Shown: in pieces, positions 35,733 through 45,402 of the stretch
Position numbering within the stretch: position 1 is the stretch's first letter
Layout of the letters: each line of letters starts with the position of its first letter
Assembly (NCBI RefSeq): GCF_000719265.1
Contig: NZ_JOFL01000035.1
Coordinates: 1-54,052 of the forward strand
From: Streptomyces roseoverticillatus
GTDB lineage: Bacteria; Actinomycetota; Actinomycetes; Streptomycetales; Streptomycetaceae
Length of the DNA: 54,052 bases
Direction: 5' to 3'
Notes under the pieces: generated by a model
Told to the model about the DNA's origin: nothing
The model's input: the letters and a program-made list of their open reading frames with translations, nothing else
Databases searched by the model: none
Position numbers and translations under genes: made by a program

Positions 35733-35987
35733 CCATGAAGTCGCGAGGTCGACCGAATATGACCGATAAGTTCAACTCAAAGGCGCGGCATATCGGATGC
35801 TCGGATTCCGTTCGGAGGCTTACGCTCCACGCTCCAAATGGGTTTCCGGACTTCCCGCGCCGGCGTCGCTTCGAGGAAACGGGCCCGCGCGGACGCCGTC
35901 AGGGAAGGCACCGGGAAGGCCGCCCGTCATAAGAAACCGCACCGTCCTAAGATCCTCACGTATTTGACGGGGGAGGACGGATTCGGC

Positions 35988-37410
<1,423 letters not shown>

Positions 37411-37579
37411 CCTGAGGAGAGGCGGCCGAGCGGTCCCGGCGGCTCCCCCGCCCGGGCGCAGGCGTCCTCAGCTCTTCCAGTAGTCACGTCACGCTGTGGC
37501 AGGTCGGCCCAGGCGTCGGGAGACCGAAGACGGGGTCCGGGTCACCGCGGGGTGGAGGTTCCAGACAGACTGACTGGAG

Positions 37580-38110
37580 TCAGCCGTGCAGGTCGAGGAC
37601 GTAGTTGTTGGTGATGAGGAAGGTCGTCACCATCCCCGTGCCGAACGTGCCCGTGCCGGACTCGGTCTCCGTGGAGCCTCCGAAGGGGCCGCCTCCGATG
37701 ACCAGTCCCGCGCCTTGTTCCGTGGCGTTGCCGGTGGGGGTGTCGGAGAGCTTCTGCAGGGTCCGGTTCACCGAGAGGTCGATGATCTCGCCAGTGCTGC
37801 CGCTGAAGATGCTGAGCTGGTCTTTCGTCTTGATCTGATAGACCAGCCCGCTGATGCTCGTCACGGTTCCCGAGAGCGTCAGCCGGCCGTCGTAGGAAGT
37901 GGTGGGTGTCGCACAGCGGAGGGTGCCTTTGCCGTCGACGGCTCCGGTATTGGTGATGTTCACCCTGATCGAACCGGAGCAGTTCAGGGTTTGGGCGATG
38001 GCGCCACCTGCAGCAGCGGCCGGGGCGGTTCCGGCTGTTGCCAGGGGGAACGCCCCGGCAACGGCAGCTGCGGCGGCGGCGATGAGTCTGCGGGTGCGGA
38101 ACGGGAGCAT
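37580..38110 (-). CDS. Secreted hypothetical protein, 176 aa
   Basis: The ATG at 38110 has GGAGGG 7 bases upstream. Signal peptide: MLPFRTRRLIAAAAAAVAGA, then FPLATAGTAPAAAAGG, cleaved probably after AAA near residue 33. The mature part is a Gly/Thr-rich beta-strand protein (LNCSGSIRVNITNTGAVDGK, YDGRLTLSGTVTSISG) with two Cys. No family recognised. Divergent from the MarR gene, which may regulate it. Confidence 0.75.
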   Translation of the reverse strand: MLPFRTRRLIAAAAAAVAGAFPLATAGTAPAAAAGGAIAQTLNCSGSIRVNITNTGAVDGKGTLRCATPTTSYDGRLTLSGTVTSISGLVYQIKTKDQLSIFSGSTGEIIDLSVNRTLQKLSDTPTGNATEQGAGLVIGGGPFGGSTETESGTGTFGTGMVTTFLITNNYVLDLHG

Positions 38111-38251
38111 GAGAAGCCCTCCTCGGGTCTTCACGGACGTCAGAGGTGCTACGCCCTCCACCCGGAAGTGTGCTCTCGCCTCACCACAGAGCGGAATCAC
38201 TCGTTCAGGTGACTCAGGGGCGACTCCGGAGATCTGACTCAAGGCCACACC

Positions 38252-38320
38252 CCTTAAGGCAATATCTTTTGCTGTTGAAAGACACGCACATTTGCTCTTT
38301 CGCCGTCAAGTCTCTTAAGG
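38252..38320. promoter_or_regulatory. Paired CTTAAGG sites in the MarR divergent promoter region
   Basis: CCTTAAGG at 38252-38259 and CTTAAGG at 38314-38320 lie in the only AT-rich stretch here, one near each divergent gene. They may be MarR operators or parts of them; the second overlaps the expected leader of the MarR gene. Confidence 0.35.
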
Positions 38321-38353
38321 TTGAATTACATCGTTGCGAGGAGGAGAGCTGTC

Positions 38354-38860
38354 ATGGCCGACGCGGTGGACCAGATGGCCGAGCAGTGGCGTACAGAGCG
38401 GCCCGACCTTGCCGGCCGGCTGGAATCAGTGGAGCTGCTCGCGCGCATCTCCCGCATGCAGCGGGTGTTCGACCAGCACTACAAGAAGCTGTACGAAGAG
38501 TTCGGCTTGAACCTCGGCGAGATCGACATGCTCTTCACGCTCCGCCGCTCCGGGCCGCCCTACACACTCAGCGCCGGAGCCTTCGTGAAGGCGGTCATGG
38601 TGACCGCGGGCGCCATCACCAACCGGCTCGACCGCATGGAGGCCAAGGGCCTGGTCGAACGAGTACGGGAAAGCACCGACCGGCGCTCGGTACAGATCCG
38701 CCTCACCGAACACGGCAAAGCCCTCGCCGACGAGGTCCTCGCCGCCCACATGCGCAACTACGAGAAGATCTGCGCACCCCTCGACCCTCAGGAACGCAAA
38801 CACCTCAACTCAGAGCTGCGCAGACTCCTCGAAGCACACGGCGACACCACCCTCGGCTGA
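38354..38860 (+). CDS. MarR-family transcriptional regulator
   Basis: A 168-aa winged-helix regulator. ATG 38354 has GAGGAG upstream. LNLGEIDMLFTLRRSGPPYT opens the DNA-binding domain, VTAGAITNRLDRMEAKGLVE is the recognition helix, RRSVQIRLTEHGKALADEVL the wing and return helix. It probably represses its own and the divergent secreted-protein gene. Ligand unknown. The codon pattern is typical of neighbours. Confidence 0.92.
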   Translation: MADAVDQMAEQWRTERPDLAGRLESVELLARISRMQRVFDQHYKKLYEEFGLNLGEIDMLFTLRRSGPPYTLSAGAFVKAVMVTAGAITNRLDRMEAKGLVERVRESTDRRSVQIRLTEHGKALADEVLAAHMRNYEKICAPLDPQERKHLNSELRRLLEAHGDTTLG

Positions 38861-39165
38861 CGCCCCCGCCGCTGAGACAGGCAACGAGCGCGACCGCTAC
38901 TGGTCTTGGCTCCGCCTACCCGGAAGCCCTCGGGCATGCGGACGCCGAAGCCGTCGGCCGGCCGCGGAGTTCCACCCCGAGCACTTCGCCGACAGCAGCC
39001 GGCTCGCGCCTGACCCTGCCCGGCATCACGGAAGGTCCCACCGGGCAGGGATCCGCCGCCGAGGGCCGCCTACGGAACTGTCGTGCACGCCCTGCGCCCC
39101 CCTGCGGGGTACGGCAAAGTGGCCTCCCGGCAGAACGAACCGGTCTGCCGCGGGATCCGCAGCCG
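38861..39165. other. Intergenic stretch, nothing recognised
   Basis: About 300 bases between the convergent MarR and FHA genes. No reliable gene, terminator hairpin or repeat was seen. Confidence 0.4.
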
Positions 39166-39708
39166 TCAGACCGACAGGCGGAAGCCGAGGTCGCCGAAGG
39201 CGACGTGATCGCCGGGGCCGACGCGGACGGAGCCGGCTATGCGCAGTCCGTTGACGTAAGTGCCGTTGCGGGAGCCGAAATCGGTCAGGCGCCAGCCGTG
39301 GTCGAGCCAGCGTAGTTCCGCGTGCCGGCGGGAGACCGTGTCGTCTTCGAGGCGCAGGTCGGACACCGGGGCCCGGCCGATGGTCAGCGGCTTCGTGCCG
39401 GGCTCGGGGAGCCGGAGGCCGGGGAGCCGCGCGGCCCGCCAGGCTCCGCGGACGCGGGCCCCGAAGGAGGACACGCGGCCCACCACGGCCAGGACGAAGT
39501 CCGAGAACCGCCCGCGGGCCGGGAGGCCGGCCATGGCGAGCTCGATCTCGGCGCTGGTGCGGGCGGTCAGGACGAGGTCCATGCGGCGCATGAACGTGTC
39601 GTGGGAGAGCCTGCCGTCGCCGGTGCCGTCGCGCAGGATCGCCAGTGCCCTCTCCCGGTCGGCCTCGGAAGGCCGGGTCACGCGCGTACGGAACTCAGGA
39701 GACGTCAT
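39166..39708 (-). CDS. DUF1707 and FHA domain protein
   Basis: A 180-aa protein. The N-terminal DUF1707 module reads TRPSEADRERALAILRDGTG, RLSHDTFMRRMDLVLTARTS. The C-terminal FHA domain shows TIGRAPVSDLRLEDDTVSRR (Arg and Ser of the phosphothreonine pocket), HAELRWLDHGWRLTDFGSRN and GTYVNGLRI. FHA domains bind phosphothreonine, so this protein is a likely reader or substrate of Ser/Thr kinases such as the one encoded (broken) 2 kb away. ATG 39708 with AGGAG upstream. Confidence 0.9.
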   Translation of the reverse strand: MTSPEFRTRVTRPSEADRERALAILRDGTGDGRLSHDTFMRRMDLVLTARTSAEIELAMAGLPARGRFSDFVLAVVGRVSSFGARVRGAWRAARLPGLRLPEPGTKPLTIGRAPVSDLRLEDDTVSRRHAELRWLDHGWRLTDFGSRNGTYVNGLRIAGSVRVGPGDHVAFGDLGFRLSV

Positions 39709-39764
39709 GAGGGTGATTCTCGGGTTTTCGAACCGCCCTGTCCACAAAATCAAACAGGTGCGCC

Positions 39765-40286
39765 TCACCCTCCGCGAGCCTCGTTCACGGCATCGTGTAT
39801 CTTCCAGGCCGTCCAGGGCCTTTGTGGTGCCAGCTGTTCGACCACGCGGCCCAGCCAGTCCGCGTCGCCGAGCCTGTGTATCTCGCCTGCGCCGTCCGTC
39901 TGTCCGAGCAGTTCCTGGAACAACTCGAATTCGGTCGGGCTGTACCAACGAGGGTGGAGACTGAAGGGGGCCAGCCAGTCCTCGTAGGGATGGCGCAGCG
40001 TCATGTGCAGGTAGCCGCGGCCGTGTCCCCTCCACGGCCCCGGCAGGACATCGAGCAGTGCCTTCACACTGTGCGAGCCCCTCGGATACCTGGCCCCTAC
40101 CGTGCAGCGCCCGAGGATCATGATCCTGGACCAGGGGATCAGCTGTCCCTCGGAGTCCCGCGCGTGCTGGTACAGCCCCTCCGTACGGAACTCGAGCCAG
40201 GTGCCGCCCGGCTTTCGGGACTCCCCCACTACCCAGCGGCCGTCGATCCGTTCTAACGGCCCCAGAGAAACGCCCGTGTCGCTCAT
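39765..40286 (-). CDS. Conserved hypothetical protein, 173 aa
   Basis: Starts MSDTGVSLGPLERIDGRWVV. It has no signal peptide or membrane segment and is rich in Trp and aromatic residues (RHPYEDWLAPFSLHPRWYSP). A possible short PH-like beta start (WLEFRTEGLYQHARDSEGQ, IPWSRIMILG) suggests a fold of the bacterial PH type, but this is only an impression. Same strand as the macrodomain gene upstream (26 bases), so the two may share a transcript. Confidence 0.6.
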   Translation of the reverse strand: MSDTGVSLGPLERIDGRWVVGESRKPGGTWLEFRTEGLYQHARDSEGQLIPWSRIMILGRCTVGARYPRGSHSVKALLDVLPGPWRGHGRGYLHMTLRHPYEDWLAPFSLHPRWYSPTEFELFQELLGQTDGAGEIHRLGDADWLGRVVEQLAPQRPWTAWKIHDAVNEARGG

Positions 40287-40312
40287 CCTTCCATTGGATC
40301 ACATGCCGTTGG

Positions 40313-40990
40313 TCAGCGGCGGGAAGTGGTGCGCTTGGGCGGCACTATGCGTACGCGCTTCTCTTCGGGCGCGTTCTCGATGTCGTCGAGCTGGGCGGTG
40401 ATCGTGCTGCGCAGGTCGTCGTAGTCGTCGAAGCGGTAGTCGTTGAACAACGTGTGGCCCGTCCACATCAGGTTGGCGCACACCCGTGCCGGCACCCGGC
40501 CGGTCTGGGCGCCCATGCCGACCAGGGCCACGGACCCGATGCTGCCCGGCGCCTTCTCATTCTGCCGGTGGATCGCCTGGAAGGCGGCGGCGCACGCCAG
40601 GGCCACATTCAGGGTCTCGCTCACGTTCTGCGAAGAATATTCCATCGTGGGCGCCGAGATCAGGAATTTCGGATTGACCGCCCCGGACGGGACGCACACC
40701 GCGCTTCCCACCGGGAGATTTCCCTCGTACTGGTCGCGTATTGCACGCTGCACGCGCAGTTGGATTCCCGCTCCGAGGTATCGCTTGATGGCCGCGTCGA
40801 CGCCGCCGTCCATACGGCCCCGGGAGTTGGTCGGGGAAACCCAGGCGTCGACGCCCTCATCGAGGATCGAACCCTTGCGGATCTCGATCCCGGGGGTGTC
40901 GGCGAACGCCGCGCGCCACGCCTCCACCACCTTCGTGTTGATATCGGTCAGTACCACTCTCAGCGGCGGCTGCACACGGTCTACGGTCAT
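40313..40990 (-). CDS. Macrodomain (ADP-ribose-binding) protein, Macro_2-like
   Basis: A 225-aa protein. Residues 46-73 read GVDAWVSPTNSRGRMDGGVD, then AAIKRYLG: the macrodomain loop 1 with the Asn that contacts ADP-ribose. GSAVCVPSGAVNPKFLISAP and VALVGMGAQTGRVPARV (loop 2, residues about 154-170) complete the site. Macrodomains bind, and often hydrolyse, ADP-ribosyl groups. ATG 40990 has GGGAG/GGAG upstream. It is divergent, across 288 bases, from a gene whose product carries an ADP-ribosyltransferase domain, so it is likely the antidote or eraser for that activity (inference). Confidence 0.85.
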   Translation of the reverse strand: MTVDRVQPPLRVVLTDINTKVVEAWRAAFADTPGIEIRKGSILDEGVDAWVSPTNSRGRMDGGVDAAIKRYLGAGIQLRVQRAIRDQYEGNLPVGSAVCVPSGAVNPKFLISAPTMEYSSQNVSETLNVALACAAAFQAIHRQNEKAPGSIGSVALVGMGAQTGRVPARVCANLMWTGHTLFNDYRFDDYDDLRSTITAQLDDIENAPEEKRVRIVPPKRTTSRR

Positions 40991-41278
40991 GGTCCACTCC
41001 CATCGGAAAGCCGGTCGTTCCAGCGCTCATGACGTTACCGCGCCCCACTGACAACGCCGCTGCCACCTGCGGTTCATGACCTCTCGTCACGATTGCGGTG
41101 GGTGTCAGAGCCCGGTGCTAGCCTGCAGGCAGTTTCCGTGAGGCAGAGCCGGAGACCCGAAGCGGCGTTTTAGGTTCTTGTCGCCGCGTTCAGGCCCTCG
41201 CGCGGCGGTTTCACCTGCCTTGCCCACCTTGCCGAACATGCCCTATCAGCACGTTTTGATATTCGGAGCCCCTCCACA
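40991..41278. promoter_or_regulatory. Divergent control region of the macro/UDG-ART pair
   Basis: 288 bases without a gene. On the plus strand TAGCCT (41117-41122) is a plausible -10 with TTGCGG 20 bases upstream, giving a leader of about 150 bases. No strong palindrome was found. The only purine-rich ribosome site before the ATG at 41279 is GGAG about 13 bases away, weaker than at the macro gene. Confidence 0.35.
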
Positions 41279-42910
41279 ATGAGCGATTCCCCTACCCCGG
41301 CCGAGCCCGACGCCAATGACCCGCTTGCCCTCACCGAGCTCTTCAAAGGCGGCGGTGAACCGTGGCTTCCGCTGCTGAAGCCGGTTATCGAGGAGCAGCC
41401 GGAAGCGGCTGCGTTCATCGGCTCGGGTCGCGGCCCGGAAATCGTCCCTGTCCGCGAGCTGACCTTTCAGGCGCTCAAGCCCCATCCACCGCACAAGTGG
41501 AAGGTCGTCGCCTTCGGTCAGAATCCGTACCCGCGGCCGGAGAGCGCCACGGGCATCGCGATGTTCGACAACACCTTCCACGACTGGAAGGACAGCCAGT
41601 TCGGCAGGGTCGTCAGCATCCGCTGCATCATCAAGGCGGCGGCGATGTGGAAGTACGGCATACCCAAGAAGACCCCGATCGCCGATATCCGGGCGCTGCT
41701 GAAGGAGCAGGACACCGTCCAGCCGCCGGAGTGGTTCCAGGCGATGCTCACGCAGGGCGTGCTGCTGCTGAACACGGCACTCACCGCCAGCAGCAGCGGG
41801 GGAAGGGGTGCCGACGCCGACCGGCACACCGCCTTCTGGCGTCCGGTCGCCGAGCGGATCGTCGAGGAGATACTCAAAGCCAAGCAGGACGCCGACGAGG
41901 AGGACCGTGGTGTCGTCTTCGCATGGTGGGGGGCTCACGCGCGCAGCCTGAAGAAGGTCGTCCTCCGGCTCCAGGAGAAGTACCCCGGGGTCGAGGTCCG
42001 GCACATCGACCACCCCAACCCCGCGGCGCAGGGCGACATCTTCTGCGACGGCGACCACTTCGCGGTCGTGAACGACGCCCTCGCGTCGCTGGGCGCCGAC
42101 ACGGTCGACTGGCTGCCGAGCAAGGGGTGGGACAAGGCCGCGGCGGAGGCCGGCGGCGGGGCGGACGGCGGCATCGCCGAACGCATGGGCGCGTTCATCA
42201 CGTCCACCATGGAGCTGCACCAGCTCTATCTCGAGCGGCTCGCCAGCGTAAAGGACGAGGGCCTCGCCCTCCCCGCCATCACGGGTGTGTTCGACACCCC
42301 GCTCATGGACTTCCGCGACGCCGTCGGCCCGGTGGCCAAGCTGCTGTCCGGTCTGGACCGGCACGTCGGCCTGTCGCACGAGTTCGGCAGGAGCCGGGCG
42401 GCCGAGCCGGCCACGGCCGGCAGCCTGTCCGCCGACGCGATCGCCGCCCTCTACCTCTACACCTGCGAGTCCGCGTTCTACCGGGAGATCAACGCCATCC
42501 TGCGCTCCCCGGACCGCTCCAAGGTCGCCCCCTACCTCCCGTACCTGCGGCTGCTGTTCTCGGCGGTGTCGGGGCTTCCCGCCCGCACGGAGCCGTTGTG
42601 GCGCGGGGTATCGCTGGACCTGCGCGGGCAGTACCCGGTCGGCAAGACCGTGACCTGGTGGGGCGTCTCGTCCTGCACGCCCAACCTGGGCGTGGCACAG
42701 GCGTTCCTCGGCAGCCGCGGCAAGCGGACGCTCTTCGAGGTGCGGCCCGCCCGGGCCGTGGGCATCCAGCGCTTCTCGGCGTTCACCGGTGAGGAGGAGT
42801 ACATCCTCCTGCCGGGCACGCAGCTCAAGGTGGAGGACGTGAAGGTCGGGCGCAGCGGCCTGTGCACCGTGCAGCTGACCGAACTGGAAGAGCAGCCCCT
42901 CGTTTCCTGA
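41279..42910 (+). CDS. Uracil-DNA-glycosylase-like domain fused to an ADP-ribosyltransferase
   Basis: A 543-aa cytosolic protein with two domains. Residues 55-280 follow family 1 uracil-DNA glycosylase (Ung) from end to end: VVAFGQNPYPRPESATGIAM (motif 1 GQDPYH, with catalytic Asp changed to Asn81-82 region and His to Pro), GVLLLNTALT (Asn165), FAWWGAHAR, HIDHPNPAA (His245, motif 2) and GDHFAVVNDALASLGADTVD. Residues 300-530 are an ADP-ribosyltransferase: YREINAILRS, LWRGVSLDL (Arg442), WWGVSSCTP (Ser464-465), and GEEEYILLPGT (ExE, 505-507), the R-S-E layout of arginine-type transferases. A divergent macrodomain gene lies upstream. It may be a DNA- or protein-modifying toxin or defence effector (inference). 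Confidence 0.85.
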   Translation: MSDSPTPAEPDANDPLALTELFKGGGEPWLPLLKPVIEEQPEAAAFIGSGRGPEIVPVRELTFQALKPHPPHKWKVVAFGQNPYPRPESATGIAMFDNTFHDWKDSQFGRVVSIRCIIKAAAMWKYGIPKKTPIADIRALLKEQDTVQPPEWFQAMLTQGVLLLNTALTASSSGGRGADADRHTAFWRPVAERIVEEILKAKQDADEEDRGVVFAWWGAHARSLKKVVLRLQEKYPGVEVRHIDHPNPAAQGDIFCDGDHFAVVNDALASLGADTVDWLPSKGWDKAAAEAGGGADGGIAERMGAFITSTMELHQLYLERLASVKDEGLALPAITGVFDTPLMDFRDAVGPVAKLLSGLDRHVGLSHEFGRSRAAEPATAGSLSADAIAALYLYTCESAFYREINAILRSPDRSKVAPYLPYLRLLFSAVSGLPARTEPLWRGVSLDLRGQYPVGKTVTWWGVSSCTPNLGVAQAFLGSRGKRTLFEVRPARAVGIQRFSAFTGEEEYILLPGTQLKVEDVKVGRSGLCTVQLTELEEQPLVS

Positions 42911-42935
42911 GGGACCGCCGGCGCTGCAGTCCCGG

Positions 42936-42975
42936 CCAGGCCTGGCCTTCATGCGTGCATGAAGGCCAGGCCTGG
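42936..42975. terminator. Perfect 19-bp hairpin between convergent genes
   Basis: CCAGGCCTGGCCTTCATGC is followed by GT and its exact complement. It lies 26 bases after the UDG-ART stop and 30 bases after the stop of the opposing epimerase gene, so it ends both transcripts. Confidence 0.85.
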
Positions 42976-43004
42976 ACTGTTACGACTGTTACGGCTGCTA
43001 CGGC

Positions 43005-43934
43005 CTACGACCGATCGCGCCACCAGTCGACCGTCGCCTTGACCTGCTCGTCGACGGAGGTGGCGCGTACGGCGAATTCGGCTTCGTAAGCGCTCGAGTC
43101 GACGACGAACGGGCGGTCGAACTGATAGCGGATCTCCTTCAGTTCGCGGATCAGCGGGGAGAACACGGACGCGATACCCAGCACGGCCGGCGAGAGCCTG
43201 CGTACGGCGACCGGTCCCGTTCCGGCCTGCGCGGCGAGGCGGTCCACCATCTGGCGGGCGGACAGCGCGGGCGCCGTCGGAACGTGCCAGGCCCTCCCCC
43301 AGGCGCGTTCCTCGCCCGCGACCTCGACCAGGGCCCCGGCCACGTCGGGGAGATATGTCCAGCTGTGGGGGGCGTCCGGGTCGCCGAGCGCGGAGACGGG
43401 CTTGCCGCGCAGCAGGCGTGGCATGACCCGGGCGGCCAGGTGTCCGCCGTCGGTCACGCCGGGGCCGAAGAAGTCCGAGGCCCGCACCTCGACCGCCCTG
43501 ATGCGGCCCTGCTCGTGCAGGTCTCGCGCCTGCTCCCAAACGGCGGCGCGCACCCGTCCCTTGGGGCCCGTCGCCACGAGGGGAAGGTCCTCGGTCAAGG
43601 GGCCGTCCACGGGGCCGTAGCCGTAGAGGTTGCCCAGCATCACCAGGACGGCACCGGTGGCCTCGGCCGCCGCGCAGAGCGACGAGGCCAGCGGCGGCCA
43701 CTCAGCGGCCCAGCGGTGGTAGGGCGGCGCGGCGCAGCCGTAGATCGCGGCCGCGCCCTGCGACGCCTCGATCAGCTGCCTGCTGTCCGTCGCATCCAGC
43801 GCGACGTGCTCGATGCCGGGCTCCGGGCTCCGGCCCGACCGGGTGACGACCCGTACCAAGTACCCCTTCTCGGCCAGCATCCGAGCAGTGGCCGCCCCGG
43901 CGGCCCCGAATCCCACTACGACACAAAGACTCAC
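43005..43934 (-). CDS. NAD(P)-dependent epimerase/dehydratase family protein
   Basis: A 309-aa Rossmann-fold protein. The nucleotide-binding start is CVVVGFGAAGAATARMLAEK (GxGxxG), followed by HVALDATDSRQLIEASQGAA, MLGNLYGYGP (with Tyr), VEVRASDFFGPGVTDGG and HSWTYLPDVAGALVEVA. The second Tyr-x3-Lys pair of classical SDRs is not clear, as is usual for the atypical members. The substrate is unknown. GTG 43934 start; transcribed alone, convergent with the UDG-ART gene. Confidence 0.85.
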   Translation of the reverse strand: MSLCVVVGFGAAGAATARMLAEKGYLVRVVTRSGRSPEPGIEHVALDATDSRQLIEASQGAAAIYGCAAPPYHRWAAEWPPLASSLCAAAEATGAVLVMLGNLYGYGPVDGPLTEDLPLVATGPKGRVRAAVWEQARDLHEQGRIRAVEVRASDFFGPGVTDGGHLAARVMPRLLRGKPVSALGDPDAPHSWTYLPDVAGALVEVAGEERAWGRAWHVPTAPALSARQMVDRLAAQAGTGPVAVRRLSPAVLGIASVFSPLIRELKEIRYQFDRPFVVDSSAYEAEFAVRATSVDEQVKATVDWWRDRS

Positions 43935-44170
43935 GTGCGCACACTAGCGCGAGTGCGTGTCCTGTTCCTGTCCCAGGTGCCCCGTGCTGCGGAGGCCGGC
44001 CGACGACCGGTCGGTCCTGGTCAATGCGGGCTCCGGTGCTGGCCCGATCCTGCGCAAAGCTGGCCCTGCCGACGCTTTCCGGCCATGTTTCCCCTGCCAA
44101 GAATGGGCTCCGACCTCATCCAGTGCCGGCTGACCCGCCGGCGGATGCCCGACCCCGTCAAGGAGAAGCC

Positions 44171-44350
44171 ATGGCATTGGAGATGCGCGAGCGCTGCGAG
44201 CGATGTGAAAGCGCAGTGCTGCCGCCGGACTCGCCCGCCCGCATCTGTTCGCACGAGTGCACGTTCTGTGTGCCCTGCAGCGACGCCATGCACGACGTCT
44301 GCCCCAACTGCGGCGGCGAACTCGTGGCCCGTCCCCGCCGCGTTCCCTAA
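44171..44350 (+). CDS. DUF1272 zinc-ribbon-like small protein, 59 aa
   Basis: ATG 44171 has AGGAG 6 bases upstream and gives MALEMRERCERCESAVLPPD, then CSHECTFCVPCSDAMHDVCP and NCGGELVARPRR. Eight Cys in CxxC-type spacing suggest two zinc sites; this matches the DUF1272 family, whose function is unknown. The open frame upstream to 44024 lacks signals and is rejected. Confidence 0.88.
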   Translation: MALEMRERCERCESAVLPPDSPARICSHECTFCVPCSDAMHDVCPNCGGELVARPRRVP

Positions 44351-44378
44351 GAACACAACACCCCAGGAACACAGCGTT

Positions 44379-44396
44379 CCGGTACCGGTACCGGTA
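44379..44396. repeat. Overlapping ACCGGT/GGTACC palindromes
   Basis: CCGGTACCGGTACCGGTA, a run of three CCGGTA units that is palindromic over its first 16 bases, lies between the convergent DUF1272 and LLM genes. A role as terminator is possible but unproven. Confidence 0.4.
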
Positions 44397-44434
44397 GGTG
44401 GTGCAGCTGGTAGTCCGCCGACGCTGTGCATGTG

Positions 44435-45304
44435 TCAAAGCCGGGGCGGGCCCTGTCCGGCGCGGTGGAGGAGCGTGTCGAGGCGGGAGAGCCCGGGGTC
44501 GTCCAGGGGAAGCCGTTCGTCCCACCATGTGGCCCCCGCGTCGCGGAGCGGTCCGATCAGGTCGCGGGCGGCGGCCGCTTCGTTCGCGGGGCTGAGGCCT
44601 CCGACGACCACCTCGAAGGGCGCGCCGCGGCGGTCGTCGGGGCGGTGCCGGCCGACGTAGGCCACCAGGTCGCGCACCTCCTCCACCGGCGGGGTGCGGC
44701 CGTGCCCGGCGGAGGCGAACAGCGGAACGACGCCGTCCCAGCGGGCCGCGCGCCGCATCGGCCTGCGGTTCGGCCAGTAGCCCGCGATCCACACCGGCGG
44801 ACGCGGGCGCTGGACGGGCCGGGGCAGCAGGGCCACGTCCTGCGCCTGGAAGTGCCGGCCGCGGTGCGTGATCCGCTCCCCGGTCCAGTACCGCTCCAGC
44901 AGGCCCAGCCCTTCGTCCAGGCGCTCGGCGAGCAGGACTTCGTCGGTGGGTTCGCCGAAGCTGCCGTACTCATCCTCGACGAGCCCGCCCAGGCCCGCCG
45001 CGAAGACCACTCGGCCACCACTGATGCGGTCCAGTGTCGTGACTTGACGGGCCAGTTGGTGCGGACGGCGCCGGGGTACGGGTGTGACCAGCGTGCCCAG
45101 CTTGATGGACGTGGTGGCCAATGCCGCCGCTGTCAGGAGCATCCACGGATCGCCGACCGGGCGGGACGAGTCCTTGTCATGGACCACGTGGTCCCACAGG
45201 AACAGGCCGTCCCAGCCCGCCGTCTCGGCCGCTTTGGCCAGGGCCGCCACGTTCCTGGCATCGGCAAAGTCTCCGAAATTGGGGACATTCATCGAGAAAC
45301 GCAC
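44435..45304 (-). CDS. LLM-class flavin-dependent oxidoreductase
   Basis: A 289-aa luciferase-like TIM-barrel enzyme: RFSMNVPNFGDFADARNVAA, WDGLFLWDHVVHD, PWMLLTAAALATTSIKLGTL, RQVTTLDRISGGRVVFAAGL and VWIAGYWPNRRPMRRAARWD are all family segments. Such enzymes use FMN or F420 to oxidise small molecules; substrate and cofactor are not resolved. ATG 45304; transcribed alone. The end is slightly short, but the barrel appears complete. Confidence 0.9.
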   Translation of the reverse strand: MRFSMNVPNFGDFADARNVAALAKAAETAGWDGLFLWDHVVHDKDSSRPVGDPWMLLTAAALATTSIKLGTLVTPVPRRRPHQLARQVTTLDRISGGRVVFAAGLGGLVEDEYGSFGEPTDEVLLAERLDEGLGLLERYWTGERITHRGRHFQAQDVALLPRPVQRPRPPVWIAGYWPNRRPMRRAARWDGVVPLFASAGHGRTPPVEEVRDLVAYVGRHRPDDRRGAPFEVVVGGLSPANEAAAARDLIGPLRDAGATWWDERLPLDDPGLSRLDTLLHRAGQGPPRL

Positions 45305-45402
45305 CCAGGCATGATGAGCCTGAACACGTTTCCTTGCAATGGTCCTGTCCCGTACTGGCCCTTACTGGCCCTGTCCTGCGGCGGCCCTGTCCGGAACAGC
45401 TC

